Notes under the pieces: model-generated
Seen by the model: only the letters and a program-made list of their open reading frames with translations
Told to the model about the DNA's origin: nothing
The model's database searches: none
NCBI GenBank assembly: GCA_050954865.1
Contig: JBPBQN010000164.1
Span: forward strand, 1-32,569
DNA: 32,569 nucleotides
Direction of reading: 5' to 3'
From: Mucilaginibacter_A sp050954865
GTDB taxonomy: Bacteria > Bacteroidota > Bacteroidia > Sphingobacteriales > Sphingobacteriaceae
Program-made: the position numbers and the translations under genes
Part shown: positions 15,759-24,480 of the stretch, in pieces
Numbering within the stretch: position 1 is the stretch's first letter
Layout of the letters: each line of letters opens with the position of its first letter

Positions 15759-17825
15759 TCAATAATCAATGCGAACATGGTAAATGCTCATCAGCATCTT
15801 TTTAAAAATCGATTTTACGGTTTCAATTTCTTTTAAGGTGATGTTGCTGTTTTTGAGTTGGCCTTGTTCTAATTTATAATTTACAAGCTTATCTACCAGG
15901 TTGTTAATCGATGTAAAATTTGGCTCTTTTAATGCGCGTGAAGCCGCTTCCACAGAATCTGCCAGCATTAAAACGCCGGTTTCTTTGGAAAAAGGAATCG
16001 GCCCGGGATACTTAAAAGTGTTTTCATCCACAATTTTTTCGGGGAAATTTTTTAAAAAAGACTGATAAAAATAGTCAACGCGCGTGTTTCCGTGATGCGT
16101 GCGGATGAAATTGACGATAATTTCCGGCAGATTTTTCTTCCGCGCCAGCTCCACTCCTTTTTGTACGTGCCGGATAATTACACGCGCACTTTCTTCATAA
16201 GACAGCTTATCGTGCGGATTAAAACCCTGTGTTTGGTTTTCGATAAAATACTGCGGATTTTCTATCTTGCCAATATCATGATACAACGCGCCCGCCCTAA
16301 CCAGCAACGCGTTGCCGCCAATTGTGTAAATAGCAGTTTCGGCCAGATTTGCCACTTGTAAGGAATGCTGAAATGTGCCCGGAGCGTTAAAAGCCAGATC
16401 GCGCAAAAGCGAAGAATTTGTATTGGTGAGTTCAATCAGTGTAATATCTGAAGTAATGCCAAAAACTTTTTCAAAAGCATAAATCAGCGGATAAGCCAGC
16501 AAGGTTAAAGCACCGCTAACGATAAATGGTAAAAAATCATCCCAGTCAATCGTGTTGAAACTACCTTCGCGGATGAAAGAAATACCCAGAAATGAAACCA
16601 AATAGCAACTTAAAATTAACATAGCAGAAATTAAAAACTGTTCTCTGCGGATCAAATTTTTAATACTGTATATGGAAACCATGCCAGCCGTCAATTCATA
16701 AAAAGCAAACTCAAAACTGTTCGGCACAAAAAAACCGGCAATCAAAACAACCAGCAAATGAATGTTTAGCGCCAAGCGGGTATCAAACAAAATCCGGATA
16801 ATGATCGGCACAATGCAATACGGAATGTAATATAAATTTGGCAGCTGAAACAAAATTGCCCAGGATAAAGTAACGAGCATGGAAGTGATCACCAGCAAAA
16901 TCAAACCGACCAGGCGGTTATCGTTATAAATATCTTTTCGGAACAAATACAGAAAAATTACCAGCAATGTAATCACCAGAAAAACCAGCAAAAACTGACC
17001 CAGCAAAACCATTTTTTTATTGCCGGTTACGTGTGCATTGTCTTCAAATGCTTTTTTGTAGGATTCTAATTTCTGGAAAACATCTTCGTTGATAACCGAT
17101 CCTTTTGCCACAATCAGTTCTCCTTTTTGCACCATACCGCGCGTTTGCGAAATGCCGTCAACGGTTTCGCTTTCCATTTGCCGCGTTAAATCCTGATCAT
17201 AATTTAAATTGTACTGAATGTGATCCTGCAACAAACCAATTAAAAAAGATTTATCGATTCCGGGATTTTCATTCAAAAACTGATCGCAATAACCAAGCGC
17301 ACGTTCTTTGGTAAAAACCGATGCAGTGTTGCTGTTTTGAGCAATTTTATTTTGAAGCAGCGTAATGTTATAGTTTTCTGCGGAATGCTGGTAGTTTTTA
17401 TTCAGCGCCAGAACGCCTTTTTGATAAATTGTTGATAATAAACCGGTTCCGAGTTTTAAATAAATCTCTTTCTGCCGATCATTGATGCCTGAATTGTGCC
17501 ATTTGATCTCAAAATCATTTTGAAAATTTTCGGTTTCCTGTTTTTCAATTTGCGGTTCAACCTGATAAATCGGACTGATATTTCGCAGCGCAGCTTCTTT
17601 ATCAATTTCCAGTTCGGCACTGGTTTTCAGGATGGCAAAATTGTAAGGGGAAATCAAATCTTTTTGATTCCAGATGCGGCCTTTTCCATATTCGTACCTG
17701 AATTTGGCCTGCTTGGGCAAAGTAAAAATAATCACAACTACTGCGGTAAACATCATCAAAAACTTGATGTTCAAGGCAAATTTGCGCATTAAAGCTTTCT
17801 GTCGGGAGGAGTTTAAAATTGCCAT
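15759..17825 (-). CDS. membrane HD-domain phosphodiesterase (7TMR-HD, PgpH-like)
   Basis: This 688-aa protein has one N-terminal membrane helix (about residues 20-40), an extracytoplasmic region to about 265, and a block of about seven hydrophobic helices (about 270-450). A cytoplasmic HD domain follows, with His in FQHSLQVANLAETA, the HDIGK motif at about 516-520, the His pair in THHGNTR and Asp in LADSVEAASR. This matches the 7TM-7TMR/HDIG family, whose characterised members such as Listeria PgpH hydrolyse cyclic di-AMP. The activity here is inferred from family. The start MAILNSSRQK at 17825 is the first ATG; an in-frame TTG lies one codon earlier. A tRNA-Ser lies 76 bp downstream. Confidence 0.9.
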   Translation of the reverse strand: MAILNSSRQKALMRKFALNIKFLMMFTAVVVIIFTLPKQAKFRYEYGKGRIWNQKDLISPYNFAILKTSAELEIDKEAALRNISPIYQVEPQIEKQETENFQNDFEIKWHNSGINDRQKEIYLKLGTGLLSTIYQKGVLALNKNYQHSAENYNITLLQNKIAQNSNTASVFTKERALGYCDQFLNENPGIDKSFLIGLLQDHIQYNLNYDQDLTRQMESETVDGISQTRGMVQKGELIVAKGSVINEDVFQKLESYKKAFEDNAHVTGNKKMVLLGQFLLVFLVITLLVIFLYLFRKDIYNDNRLVGLILLVITSMLVTLSWAILFQLPNLYYIPYCIVPIIIRILFDTRLALNIHLLVVLIAGFFVPNSFEFAFYELTAGMVSIYSIKNLIRREQFLISAMLILSCYLVSFLGISFIREGSFNTIDWDDFLPFIVSGALTLLAYPLIYAFEKVFGITSDITLIELTNTNSSLLRDLAFNAPGTFQHSLQVANLAETAIYTIGGNALLVRAGALYHDIGKIENPQYFIENQTQGFNPHDKLSYEESARVIIRHVQKGVELARKKNLPEIIVNFIRTHHGNTRVDYFYQSFLKNFPEKIVDENTFKYPGPIPFSKETGVLMLADSVEAASRALKEPNFTSINNLVDKLVNYKLEQGQLKNSNITLKEIETVKSIFKKMLMSIYHVRIDY

Positions 17826-17842
17826 CAAAAATTAATACCTGC

Positions 17843-17850
17843 CAAATTTA
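17843..17850 (-). promoter_or_regulatory. candidate Bacteroidota -7 box for the HD phosphodiesterase gene
   Basis: TAAATTTG on the minus strand matches TAnnTTTG with 17 nt to the ATG. No clear -33 element is seen. Confidence 0.3.
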
Positions 17851-17913
17851 GGATTTTTTCTGTTTTGCGTGATTTCTGGGTTTATTATTAATATCGATCA
17901 ACAAAAAATAGGC

Positions 17914-17927
17914 GATAAAAACAGCAT
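17914..17927 (+). repeat. dispersed motif copy, exact
   Basis: GATAAAAACAGCAT is preceded by AAAAAATAGGC. It lies in the divergent gap between the HD phosphodiesterase and the secreted protein gene. Confidence 0.85.
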
Positions 17928-18008
17928 CCAGCAACACGTTTAATAAAAAAGCTGCGTTTTACGCTTATCAAATGTTTATTTTGCAGCTAATTGAAACCAA
18001 ATGTTAGA

Positions 18009-18956
18009 ATGAAAATTAAGTCCGTTTTTTTGCTGCTGTTGGTTTTGCTGAAACTTTCCGGTTTTGCACAAACTTCGCCCGATAATCAGGCAAAACTCAA
18101 AATTTATGAAGACAGCCTTAAAACTTTAGGTTCTGATTTGATCAACAACGAAAACGATTTGGAACGTAAAAATGCCAATTATCGCTTCATCAAAACGTTT
18201 GTAAATGCTTTAAAAACGCCTGGTTCCTATCGTTATAAATTTGACTCGGTAAAAACAGTATCACTTATTTATTCGCCTGATAATCAGTTTCGTATATTTA
18301 CCTGGAACGTGATGAATGAAGATGGAAGTTTCCGATATTACGGCACCATTCAGCTCAACACAAACGGCGCTTTAAAAATGTTTCCGCTAACAGATTTTAC
18401 ACCTTTCATCAAAAACCCGGAAGATTCTACATTTAATGCTCAAAAGTGGCTTGGTGCGCAATATTATAAAATCATCAAAACCGGAACGGAAAATCCGTAT
18501 TACGTTTTGCTTGGCTGGAAAGGAAATACAGTAAAAACTACTAAAAAAGTAATCGAGGTTTTATCTTTCAAAAATAATGCGCCTGTTTTTGGTTTGCCGG
18601 TTTTTGATGAAAATGCCAAAACCCGAAAACGGATTGTGTTTGAATACAGCCGGCAGGCATCCATGTTGCTTCGTTTTGTGCCGGATAAGCAGTTGATTGT
18701 GTTTGATCATCTGGCTCCGCGAGATCCAAAAGTGAAAACTGATTTTAGTTTTTATGGTCCGGATTTAACTTACGATGGTTATCAGCTTAAAAACGGTCGC
18801 TGGAAGTTGGTTCAAAACCTGGATATGCGCAACATTCCCGAAGAGCGCGATGCCACTTATGTTGATCCCAGAAAACAAATGGCAGATTCTATCGAAAATG
18901 TTAAGAAAAACGCAACCCATTCATTTCCAGCAAAAAAAGCTTCTAAAAAAAGTTAA
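18009..18956 (+). CDS. secreted hypothetical protein
   Basis: This 315-aa protein has a clear signal peptide (MKIKSVFLLLLVLLKLSGFAQ, cleavage likely after FAQ). The mature part is soluble and beta-rich, with recognisable stretches such as SPDNQFRIFTWNVMNEDGS and YYVLLGWKGN. Similar exported proteins with this WNV/LGW pattern are common in Bacteroidota but have no known function that I can name. The ATG at 18009 is preferred because the signal peptide starts there; a TTG at 17991 is in frame. One-mismatch dispersed-motif copies lie inside it (18248-18261) and after its stop (18980-18993). Confidence 0.8.
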   Translation: MKIKSVFLLLLVLLKLSGFAQTSPDNQAKLKIYEDSLKTLGSDLINNENDLERKNANYRFIKTFVNALKTPGSYRYKFDSVKTVSLIYSPDNQFRIFTWNVMNEDGSFRYYGTIQLNTNGALKMFPLTDFTPFIKNPEDSTFNAQKWLGAQYYKIIKTGTENPYYVLLGWKGNTVKTTKKVIEVLSFKNNAPVFGLPVFDENAKTRKRIVFEYSRQASMLLRFVPDKQLIVFDHLAPRDPKVKTDFSFYGPDLTYDGYQLKNGRWKLVQNLDMRNIPEERDATYVDPRKQMADSIENVKKNATHSFPAKKASKKS

Positions 18957-18979
18957 GTTGATGGTTTTTAACAAGGCAG

Positions 18980-18993
18980 AAGCTGTTTTTATC
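18980..18993 (-). repeat. dispersed motif copy, one mismatch
   Basis: The minus strand reads GATAAAAACAGCTT. It lies 23 bp after the stop of the secreted protein gene. Confidence 0.65.
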
Positions 18994-19036
18994 AGTAAAA
19001 TTTCTTTAATTTAAACAAAAATCTATTGTAACAAGT

Positions 19037-20536
19037 ATGGCAGATACATTTACGTCGGAAATTTCTTCACCCAAAAAACGCCTGATTCCAAAAAGTGTTC
19101 CCTTTATCATCGGTAATGAATTTGCCGAAAGATTTAGCTTTTACGGGATGCGCAGCATCATGGTCATTTTCATGGTAAGCCAGTTTTTTGCTCACGAAAC
19201 ATCTGTTATTGCAAACGCCAAAGCTTACAATGTTTACCATAATTTTTCTACGCTGGTTTACGCCACGCCTTTGTTGGGTGCAATTTTGGCCGATTGGTTT
19301 TTCGGAAAATACCGCGTTATCCTGATTGGTTCTTTGGTTTACACGATCGGGCATTTTTTATTATCCATTTTTGATCAGTCGCTCGGTGGTTTTGAAATCG
19401 GTTTGATCATCATTGCATTTTCTGCCGGCGCGATAAAATCCTGTGTATCTGCAAACGTTGGCGATCAGTTTGATCATCACAACCAACACCTGATGAGCAC
19501 GATTTACAGCTGGTTTTATTTCAGCATCAACGCTGGCTCGATGGTAAGTTTATGGCTGATTCCGGTTATATATAAAAACTATGGCGCTTCGTGGGCTTTT
19601 GGTATTCCAGGAATATTGATGGCTTTTGCCACGCTGATCTTTTTTTCGGGCCGGAAATTGTACATCAAATTACCGCCAAGAGGCATTAATCAAGACAATT
19701 TTGTATTTGTAAGTTTTTACGCGCTGAAATGTAAGTTCAGTAAAAAAACACCGGTAAAAACAGCATGGGCTTGTGCCGAAGAAAAATACGGAGCAGAAAA
19801 AGTTGATTCTATTCGTGCCGTTTGGCGGGTAATCACTGTTTTTGCATTTATACCCATTTTCTGGTCGCTGTGGGATATGAATGGTGCCGAATGGGTTGTT
19901 CAATCTCAACAATTAAATCTGGATACAGGATTGGGTTTCAGTATTTTACCTGCACAAATCCAAACGGTTAATGCAATTTTCCTTTTAGTCTTGATACCTG
20001 TTTTTAACTACTGTTTTTATCCATTGGCAGAAAAAATTGGCATAAAACTAACACCTTTACGCAAAATCGGTTTTGGTTTGTTTGTTACCGGTTTCAGTTT
20101 TGTAATCATTGCTCTGCTGCAAACCAAAATAGATCATGGTTTGCATCCTTCTGTTTGGTGGCAGGTTTTTGCTTTTTTTATTCTTTCTGCAGGTGAAGTA
20201 ATGGTTTCAATTACTGGTTTGGAATATGCTTACACGCAATCGCCGCCTTCCATGAAAAGCACCATGACGGCAATCTGGTACATCACTTATTCTGTTGGCT
20301 CCTTTTTTAATTCGGTAGTAACCAAAAGCATTTCTGAAAACGGCATGTTCAGTGTTTTTACCGGCGCATCATTTTATTGGCTTTTTGTGGCAATCTGTTT
20401 TAGTTTTGTAATCATATTTGTGCTTGTTAGTCCTCGGATTAAGGAGAAAGCATATTTAGTTGATAAAATTGGAGATGGTTTAAATATTAAGGATAATCAA
20501 ACACAGGAAATCCATCCGGATAATCCAATTGTATAG
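19037..20536 (+). CDS. POT/PTR2 family peptide transporter
   Basis: This 499-aa integral membrane protein of the major facilitator superfamily has about 12-14 hydrophobic helices. The N-terminal signature GNEFAERFSFYGMR (residues 26-39) contains the E-x-x-ERF-x-YYG-type proton-coupling motif, and the second signature is seen in FYFSINAGSM. It imports di- and tripeptides with protons. C-terminal helices end near residue 475, followed by a short hydrophilic tail. It is followed after about 40 bp by the mannosyltransferase gene on the same strand. A one-mismatch motif copy (19753-19766) and another (20008-20021) lie inside the gene. Confidence 0.92.
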   Translation: MADTFTSEISSPKKRLIPKSVPFIIGNEFAERFSFYGMRSIMVIFMVSQFFAHETSVIANAKAYNVYHNFSTLVYATPLLGAILADWFFGKYRVILIGSLVYTIGHFLLSIFDQSLGGFEIGLIIIAFSAGAIKSCVSANVGDQFDHHNQHLMSTIYSWFYFSINAGSMVSLWLIPVIYKNYGASWAFGIPGILMAFATLIFFSGRKLYIKLPPRGINQDNFVFVSFYALKCKFSKKTPVKTAWACAEEKYGAEKVDSIRAVWRVITVFAFIPIFWSLWDMNGAEWVVQSQQLNLDTGLGFSILPAQIQTVNAIFLLVLIPVFNYCFYPLAEKIGIKLTPLRKIGFGLFVTGFSFVIIALLQTKIDHGLHPSVWWQVFAFFILSAGEVMVSITGLEYAYTQSPPSMKSTMTAIWYITYSVGSFFNSVVTKSISENGMFSVFTGASFYWLFVAICFSFVIIFVLVSPRIKEKAYLVDKIGDGLNIKDNQTQEIHPDNPIV

Positions 20537-20559
20537 TTTATAAATAACAAAAATTAGTT

Positions 20560-20573
20560 CATAAAAACAGTAT
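20560..20573 (+). repeat. dispersed motif copy, one mismatch, before a start codon
   Basis: CATAAAAACAGTAT ends 3 bp before the GTG start of the glycosyltransferase. It therefore lies where a ribosome binding site would be. Confidence 0.65.
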
Positions 20574-20576
20574 TCC

Positions 20577-21344
20577 GTGCCCGATAGTCTGGTTATCATA
20601 CCAACATACAACGAAAAAGAAAACATAGAACGCATTTTGCATAAAGTGTTTTCAATCATGCACGATTTCCATGTGCTGGTTATTGACGATGGCTCTCCGG
20701 ATGGTACAGCAGCGATCATAAAAACCCTGCAAAGCATCTACCCGGAAACACTTTTCCTGCACGAACGCGCCGGCAAACAAGGTTTAGGCACCGCATATAT
20801 TTTCGGTTTTAAGTGGGCAACAGATCGTCATTACGATTTTATTTATGAGATGGATGCCGATTTTTCCCATAATCCGGATGATTTATTACGCTTGCGCCAG
20901 GCTTGTGTGGACGGTGCAGATGTGGCCATCGGTTCGCGCTACATCAATGGCGTTAATGTAATCAACTGGCCGATGAGCCGTGTGATGATGAGTTATTTTG
21001 CCTCGGTTTATGTTCGTTTTATAACCAGAATTGATGTGCAGGATGCTACGGCTGGTTTTAAATGTTACCGTCGGAAAGTTTTGGAAACGATCCCGCTTGA
21101 TAAAATTCAGTTTGTAGGTTATGCTTTCCAGATTGAAATGAAATTTACGGCTATCAAATATGGTTTTATTGTGGTTGAAGTGCCGATCATTTTTACAGAT
21201 CGCCGTCACGGTGCATCCAAAATGTCAACCAAAATTTTTCATGAAGCATTTTTGGGTGTGATTAAAATGAAAACCAACAGCTGGTTCCGCAAATACCCAA
21301 AGCAATTGCCAGCCAGACGTGTAAATACTTTGGAAAACAGCTAA
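20577..21344 (+). CDS. polyprenol monophosphomannose synthase-like GT2
   Basis: This 255-aa GT-A family 2 glycosyltransferase carries VIIPTYNE (residues 6-13), the nucleotide-binding IDDGSPDGT (36-44) and the metal-binding MDADFSHNP (92-100). The HGASKMS segment near residues 216-222 is characteristic of dolichol-phosphate mannose synthases. Without C-terminal membrane helices it resembles the soluble DPM1/Ppm1 type. It would make polyprenyl-phosphate mannose for protein or lipid glycosylation. The start codon is GTG, supported by the PTYNE motif falling at its usual distance. Bacteroidota O-mannosylation is a plausible downstream use but is not shown here. Confidence 0.9.
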   Translation: MPDSLVIIPTYNEKENIERILHKVFSIMHDFHVLVIDDGSPDGTAAIIKTLQSIYPETLFLHERAGKQGLGTAYIFGFKWATDRHYDFIYEMDADFSHNPDDLLRLRQACVDGADVAIGSRYINGVNVINWPMSRVMMSYFASVYVRFITRIDVQDATAGFKCYRRKVLETIPLDKIQFVGYAFQIEMKFTAIKYGFIVVEVPIIFTDRRHGASKMSTKIFHEAFLGVIKMKTNSWFRKYPKQLPARRVNTLENS

Positions 21345-21397
21345 GTAAATTAACAAAGGATTATCAGTATTTGGAACAGATTCATGCTGAAAAATAC

Positions 21398-21405
21398 TAA
21401 TTTTG
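21398..21405 (+). promoter_or_regulatory. candidate -7 box upstream of ruvB
   Basis: TAATTTTG matches TAnnTTTG but ends only 6 bp before the ATG at 21412, which would make a leaderless transcript. The match may be coincidental. Confidence 0.22.
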
Positions 21406-21411
21406 TTGGCA

Positions 21412-22434
21412 ATGAATAAAAATCTCGATCCAAACCCAGAACACCTTTCTTCTACCGAGCAAGAGATAGAAAAAGTATTGCGTCCGCAGGTTTTTGAGGA
21501 CTTTACCGGTCAGGATAAAATTCTGGAAAATCTGCGTGTTTTTGTCAAGGCAGCACGTCTGCGCGGCGAAGCTTTGGATCATGTGTTGCTGCACGGGCCG
21601 CCGGGATTGGGTAAAACTACGCTTTCGCATATTATTGCCAACGAAATGGGCGCCGGAATCAAAATTACGTCCGGACCAGTTTTAGATAAGCCCGGCGATT
21701 TGGCTGGGTTATTAACCAATCTGGAATCGGGCGATATTTTGTTTATCGATGAAATTCACCGCTTGAGTCCGCTGGTAGAAGAGTATCTGTATTCAGCAAT
21801 GGAAGATTACAAAATCGACATTATGCTGGAAACCGGACCGAATGCGCGTTCGGTACAAATCTCTCTAAATCCTTTTACGCTGATTGGTGCAACCACGCGT
21901 TCCGGATTGTTAACTGCTCCATTACGTGCGCGTTTCGGTATCAATTCGCGTTTGCAATATTATGATGCTAAATTGTTAACTACAATCGTGCTTCGTTCCG
22001 CAGCAATTTTAAAAACGCCAATTGCTGAAGAAGGTGCTTACGAAATTGCCCGCAGAAGCCGCGGCACACCGCGTATTGCCAATGCTTTGCTCCGCAGAAC
22101 CCGAGATTTTGCACAAATTAAAGGTAATGGCAGCATTGATATACCGATTGCAAAATATGCACTGAACGCCTTAAATGTAGATGAACATGGTTTGGATGAA
22201 ATGGATAACAAAATCCTGACCACCATTATTGATAAGTTTAAAGGCGGCCCAGTTGGTTTAAAAACAATTGCTACAGCCGTAAGCGAAGAAGAAGGCACAA
22301 TTGAAGAAGTTTACGAACCTTTTTTGATTCAGGAAGGTTATTTAATGCGCACTTCCCGCGGCCGCGAATGCACAGAAGCTGCTTACAAACATTTGGGCCG
22401 GATTAAAAGTAATGGCGGACCAACGTTATTCTAA
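21412..22434 (+). CDS. ruvB: Holliday junction branch-migration helicase RuvB
   Basis: This 340-aa AAA+ ATPase drives branch migration of Holliday junctions with RuvA. Walker A GPPGLGKT is at residues 62-69, Walker B FIDEIH at 111-116, and the sensor segment GATTRSGLLTAPLRARFG is intact. The C-terminal winged helix includes YEPFLIQEGYLMRTSRGR, the RuvB DNA-binding signature. The ATG at 21412 gives the usual N-terminus; an in-frame TTG at 21403 would add three residues. Its stop codon lies at the left edge of a 20-bp perfect hairpin formed by two dispersed-motif copies. Confidence 0.96.
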   Translation: MNKNLDPNPEHLSSTEQEIEKVLRPQVFEDFTGQDKILENLRVFVKAARLRGEALDHVLLHGPPGLGKTTLSHIIANEMGAGIKITSGPVLDKPGDLAGLLTNLESGDILFIDEIHRLSPLVEEYLYSAMEDYKIDIMLETGPNARSVQISLNPFTLIGATTRSGLLTAPLRARFGINSRLQYYDAKLLTTIVLRSAAILKTPIAEEGAYEIARRSRGTPRIANALLRRTRDFAQIKGNGSIDIPIAKYALNALNVDEHGLDEMDNKILTTIIDKFKGGPVGLKTIATAVSEEEGTIEEVYEPFLIQEGYLMRTSRGRECTEAAYKHLGRIKSNGGPTLF

Positions 22435-22479
22435 AAAATAGGTGATAAAAGAAACATGCTTCTTTTATCACCTATTTTT
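22434..22479. terminator. 20-bp perfect hairpin made of two motif copies
   Basis: Arms 22434-22453 and 22460-22479 pair perfectly over 20 bp around the loop ACATGC. The motif copies are at 22444-22457 (plus, one mismatch) and 22456-22469 (minus, exact). A5 and T5 ends make it terminator-like in both directions. It sits exactly between the convergent ruvB and AraC-type genes and touches both stop codons. Confidence 0.9.
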
Positions 22480-23038
22480 AAAGCAAATCCAAAGCTTTTC
22501 TACCAGCATTTTCCAATCGATATTGCGACGGCGAAAAACCGGTTATCTTTTTAAACTGGGTTGATAAATGCGCACTGCTGCTGTAACCCATTTTAAAGGC
22601 AATTTCATTTAAATTTAAATCGCCGTACTCCATCAGTTCCTTAATTTTTTCTACTTTTTGCTGAATGATGTAATGCTCAATCGTGTTGTCTTCCTGTTCA
22701 GAAAAAAGATTGCTCAAATAACTGTACGTTTTTTGCAGTCGATCAGCGAGCAAAGTAGAAAAATTAATGTTCAGTTCACTCATTTCCGAATGCTGAACGG
22801 TTTCTGTAACCAAATTTTTAATTTGCTCAATCAGCTTGGTTTTATAGTCGTCAATCAACTCAAAACCAACTACTTTAAAAGCAGAAGCGATGTTTAAAAG
22901 TTGATCCGGATCAGGTTCCGGAACAACTTCAACCCAACCCAAACCAATTGATTTGACGTTAAAATTTAAAGCTTGTAACTGTTGCTGTACTACTAAAATG
23001 CAGCGGTTGCAAACCATGTTTCTAACGGCTAATTTCAT
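22478..23038 (-). CDS. AraC-type regulator with N-terminal HMA-like domain
   Basis: This 186-aa protein joins two parts. Residues 1-65 resemble a heavy-metal-associated domain with Cys10/Cys13 (MVCNRC) and the alternating strand-helix pattern. Residues about 80-180 are an AraC/XylS DNA-binding domain with two helix-turn-helix units. The second is LNEIAFKMGYSSSAHLSTQFKKITGFSPSQYR, seen near residues 143-174 with the signature G-F-SP-YR. This suggests a one-component metal sensor, probably for copper or a similar soft metal. No metal efflux operon is adjacent, although a free HMA protein is encoded at 10930. The 3' end forms half of the ruvB/AraC hairpin. Confidence 0.88.
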   Translation of the reverse strand: MKLAVRNMVCNRCILVVQQQLQALNFNVKSIGLGWVEVVPEPDPDQLLNIASAFKVVGFELIDDYKTKLIEQIKNLVTETVQHSEMSELNINFSTLLADRLQKTYSYLSNLFSEQEDNTIEHYIIQQKVEKIKELMEYGDLNLNEIAFKMGYSSSAHLSTQFKKITGFSPSQYRLENAGRKALDLL

Positions 23039-23081
23039 TTCCTGAAAAATATAAAATATTGAAGGTTAGTTCATTAGATAA

Positions 23082-23321
23082 TTAATCTTCAGAAGAATTT
23101 CCGGCGTTGTTATCTGTATGAACTTTTTTGCCATCTTCTCCGCCTGTTTCATTTTGCGAACTTTTTCCTTCTTTTTGATACTTGTACTGATCGCCGCTGG
23201 TATGGTTTTCTTCGTTTTCGCCAACGCTAATCGGCTTGTCGGTTTTAGAAGTACTTTCGTGTGTATCGTTCGTGGTTGATTTTTGATTTTGGCTGTATTC
23301 TTCTTGATTTTGATTAGACAT
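23082..23321 (-). CDS. small hydrophilic low-complexity protein
   Basis: This 79-aa protein consists almost entirely of Ser, Asn, Gln, Glu, Lys, Asp, Thr and Gly, with no hydrophobic core. It should be intrinsically disordered. It begins MSNQNQEEYSQNQKS and ends NAGNSSED. Proteins of this composition are often stress or desiccation related in Bacteroidota, but that is analogy only. The overlapping alternative frame (23066-23404) is Lys/Thr/Ile-rich and less protein-like, so this frame is preferred. Confidence 0.55.
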   Translation of the reverse strand: MSNQNQEEYSQNQKSTTNDTHESTSKTDKPISVGENEENHTSGDQYKYQKEGKSSQNETGGEDGKKVHTDNNAGNSSED

Positions 23322-23354
23322 GGCTTTAAATTTAAGTTTTTATGCAGAAGCTCT

Positions 23355-23368
23355 ATGCTTCTTTTATG
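23355..23368 (-). repeat. dispersed motif copy, one mismatch
   Basis: The minus strand reads CATAAAAGAAGCAT. It lies in the gap between the small hydrophilic protein and the DnaJ-like gene, followed on the plus strand by a partial GATAAAA. Confidence 0.65.
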
Positions 23369-23473
23369 CTGATAAAACTGGCAACTGCTCAAAATGTTTA
23401 TCACTATAAAACATCATTTTTCAACCAAAATAAATAGCTTTTGCAAAACTAAACCTGATATTAAGGTTTTGTT

Positions 23474-23481
23474 TAATTTTG
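23474..23481 (+). promoter_or_regulatory. candidate Bacteroidota -7 box for the DnaJ-like gene
   Basis: TAATTTTG matches TAnnTTTG and lies 31 bp before the ATG. A small palindrome (AAACCT...AGGTTT) lies just upstream. No convincing -33 element is seen. Confidence 0.35.
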
Positions 23482-23512
23482 ATGCTAAACCAACCGGACA
23501 GCAAGATTTGAA

Positions 23513-24442
23513 ATGGAATACAAAGATTATTATAAAATTTTAGGCGTAAGCAAAACGGCTACGCAAGATGAGATTAAAAAAGCTTATCGCAAGCTGGCCG
23601 TAAAATATCATCCCGACAAAAATGCTGGTGATAAAGCTGCAGAAAATAAATTTAAGGAAGCAAACGAAGCAAACGAGGTGCTGAGCAAGCCTGATAAACG
23701 CAAACAATACGATGAGTTAGGCGACAACTGGCAAAATTATCAGCAAGCCGGCGGCTATGCCAACCAGGGCGGAAACAGACCTGGCGGCGGCAGACAACAA
23801 CGTGGCGGCGGAGGTTTTTCTACCGAAGATTTTTATGGCGGCGGCGGTCAGTTTTCGGATTTTTTTGAAAATATTTTTGGTGGAACTGGTGGCGGTGGCA
23901 GAAGCAGCAGGCGCGCAACTACGGGCGAAAATTTGCAGGCAGAAATGCACATTACACTGGAAGAAGCTTTTCATGGCGCTTCGCGGCAGGTAAATATTGG
24001 TGAAACAAAAGTAAACATGAAGCTGAAAGCCGGCGTAAGCGAAGGCCAGGTTTTACGTTTAAAAGGTAAAGGCGAAGCTGGCCGTGGCGGCGGCGAAAAC
24101 GGCGATTTGCTGATTACGATGCATATTTTGTCGAACTCAAAATTTGAACGCAAGGAAAATGATCTATATTTTGATCAGCCGGTTGATATTTATACGGCCA
24201 TTTTAGGTGGAAAAATTGCTGTTCAAAGCATCAGTAAAACGGTAAACATGACGATTGCTGCTGGAACAGACAGCAACAAAACTTTCCGTTTAAAAGGTTT
24301 GGGAATGCCTTTGTACAAAGATCCGGAAACTTTTGGCGATGCTTATGTTCGGGTGGTTATTCAAACGCCGAAAAACTTGTCTGAACAGGAAAAAGCACTT
24401 TTTGAACAACTTTCGGCTTTAAAAAATCCGGCAACGGCTTAG
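23513..24442 (+). CDS. DnaJ-family co-chaperone, CbpA type
   Basis: This 309-aa protein has an N-terminal J domain (residues 4-70) with the HPD motif at 33-35 that stimulates DnaK ATPase. A Gly-rich linker (about 80-135) comes next, then the two beta-barrel C-terminal substrate-binding domains. There is no zinc-finger CxxCxGxG region, so it is CbpA-like rather than DnaJ itself. It binds unfolded protein and delivers it to DnaK. A candidate promoter box lies upstream. The adenine deaminase gene follows by 38 bp and may be cotranscribed. Confidence 0.9.
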   Translation: MEYKDYYKILGVSKTATQDEIKKAYRKLAVKYHPDKNAGDKAAENKFKEANEANEVLSKPDKRKQYDELGDNWQNYQQAGGYANQGGNRPGGGRQQRGGGGFSTEDFYGGGGQFSDFFENIFGGTGGGGRSSRRATTGENLQAEMHITLEEAFHGASRQVNIGETKVNMKLKAGVSEGQVLRLKGKGEAGRGGGENGDLLITMHILSNSKFERKENDLYFDQPVDIYTAILGGKIAVQSISKTVNMTIAAGTDSNKTFRLKGLGMPLYKDPETFGDAYVRVVIQTPKNLSEQEKALFEQLSALKNPATA

Positions 24443-24480
24443 TCGGATTTAGTACTTTTGCCTAAACTTAAAGCCGATCT

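Noticed and set aside
16070..16080. GATAAAAATAGTCA-like string inside the HD phosphodiesterase gene
   Set aside because: Three mismatches at the 3' end; expected by chance in AT-rich DNA.
23066..23404. 112-residue minus-strand reading frame overlapping the small hydrophilic protein
   Set aside because: Composition (Lys/Thr/Ile with clustered repeats) looks like an out-of-frame translation; the 23082-23321 frame has a better start and protein-like acidic composition.
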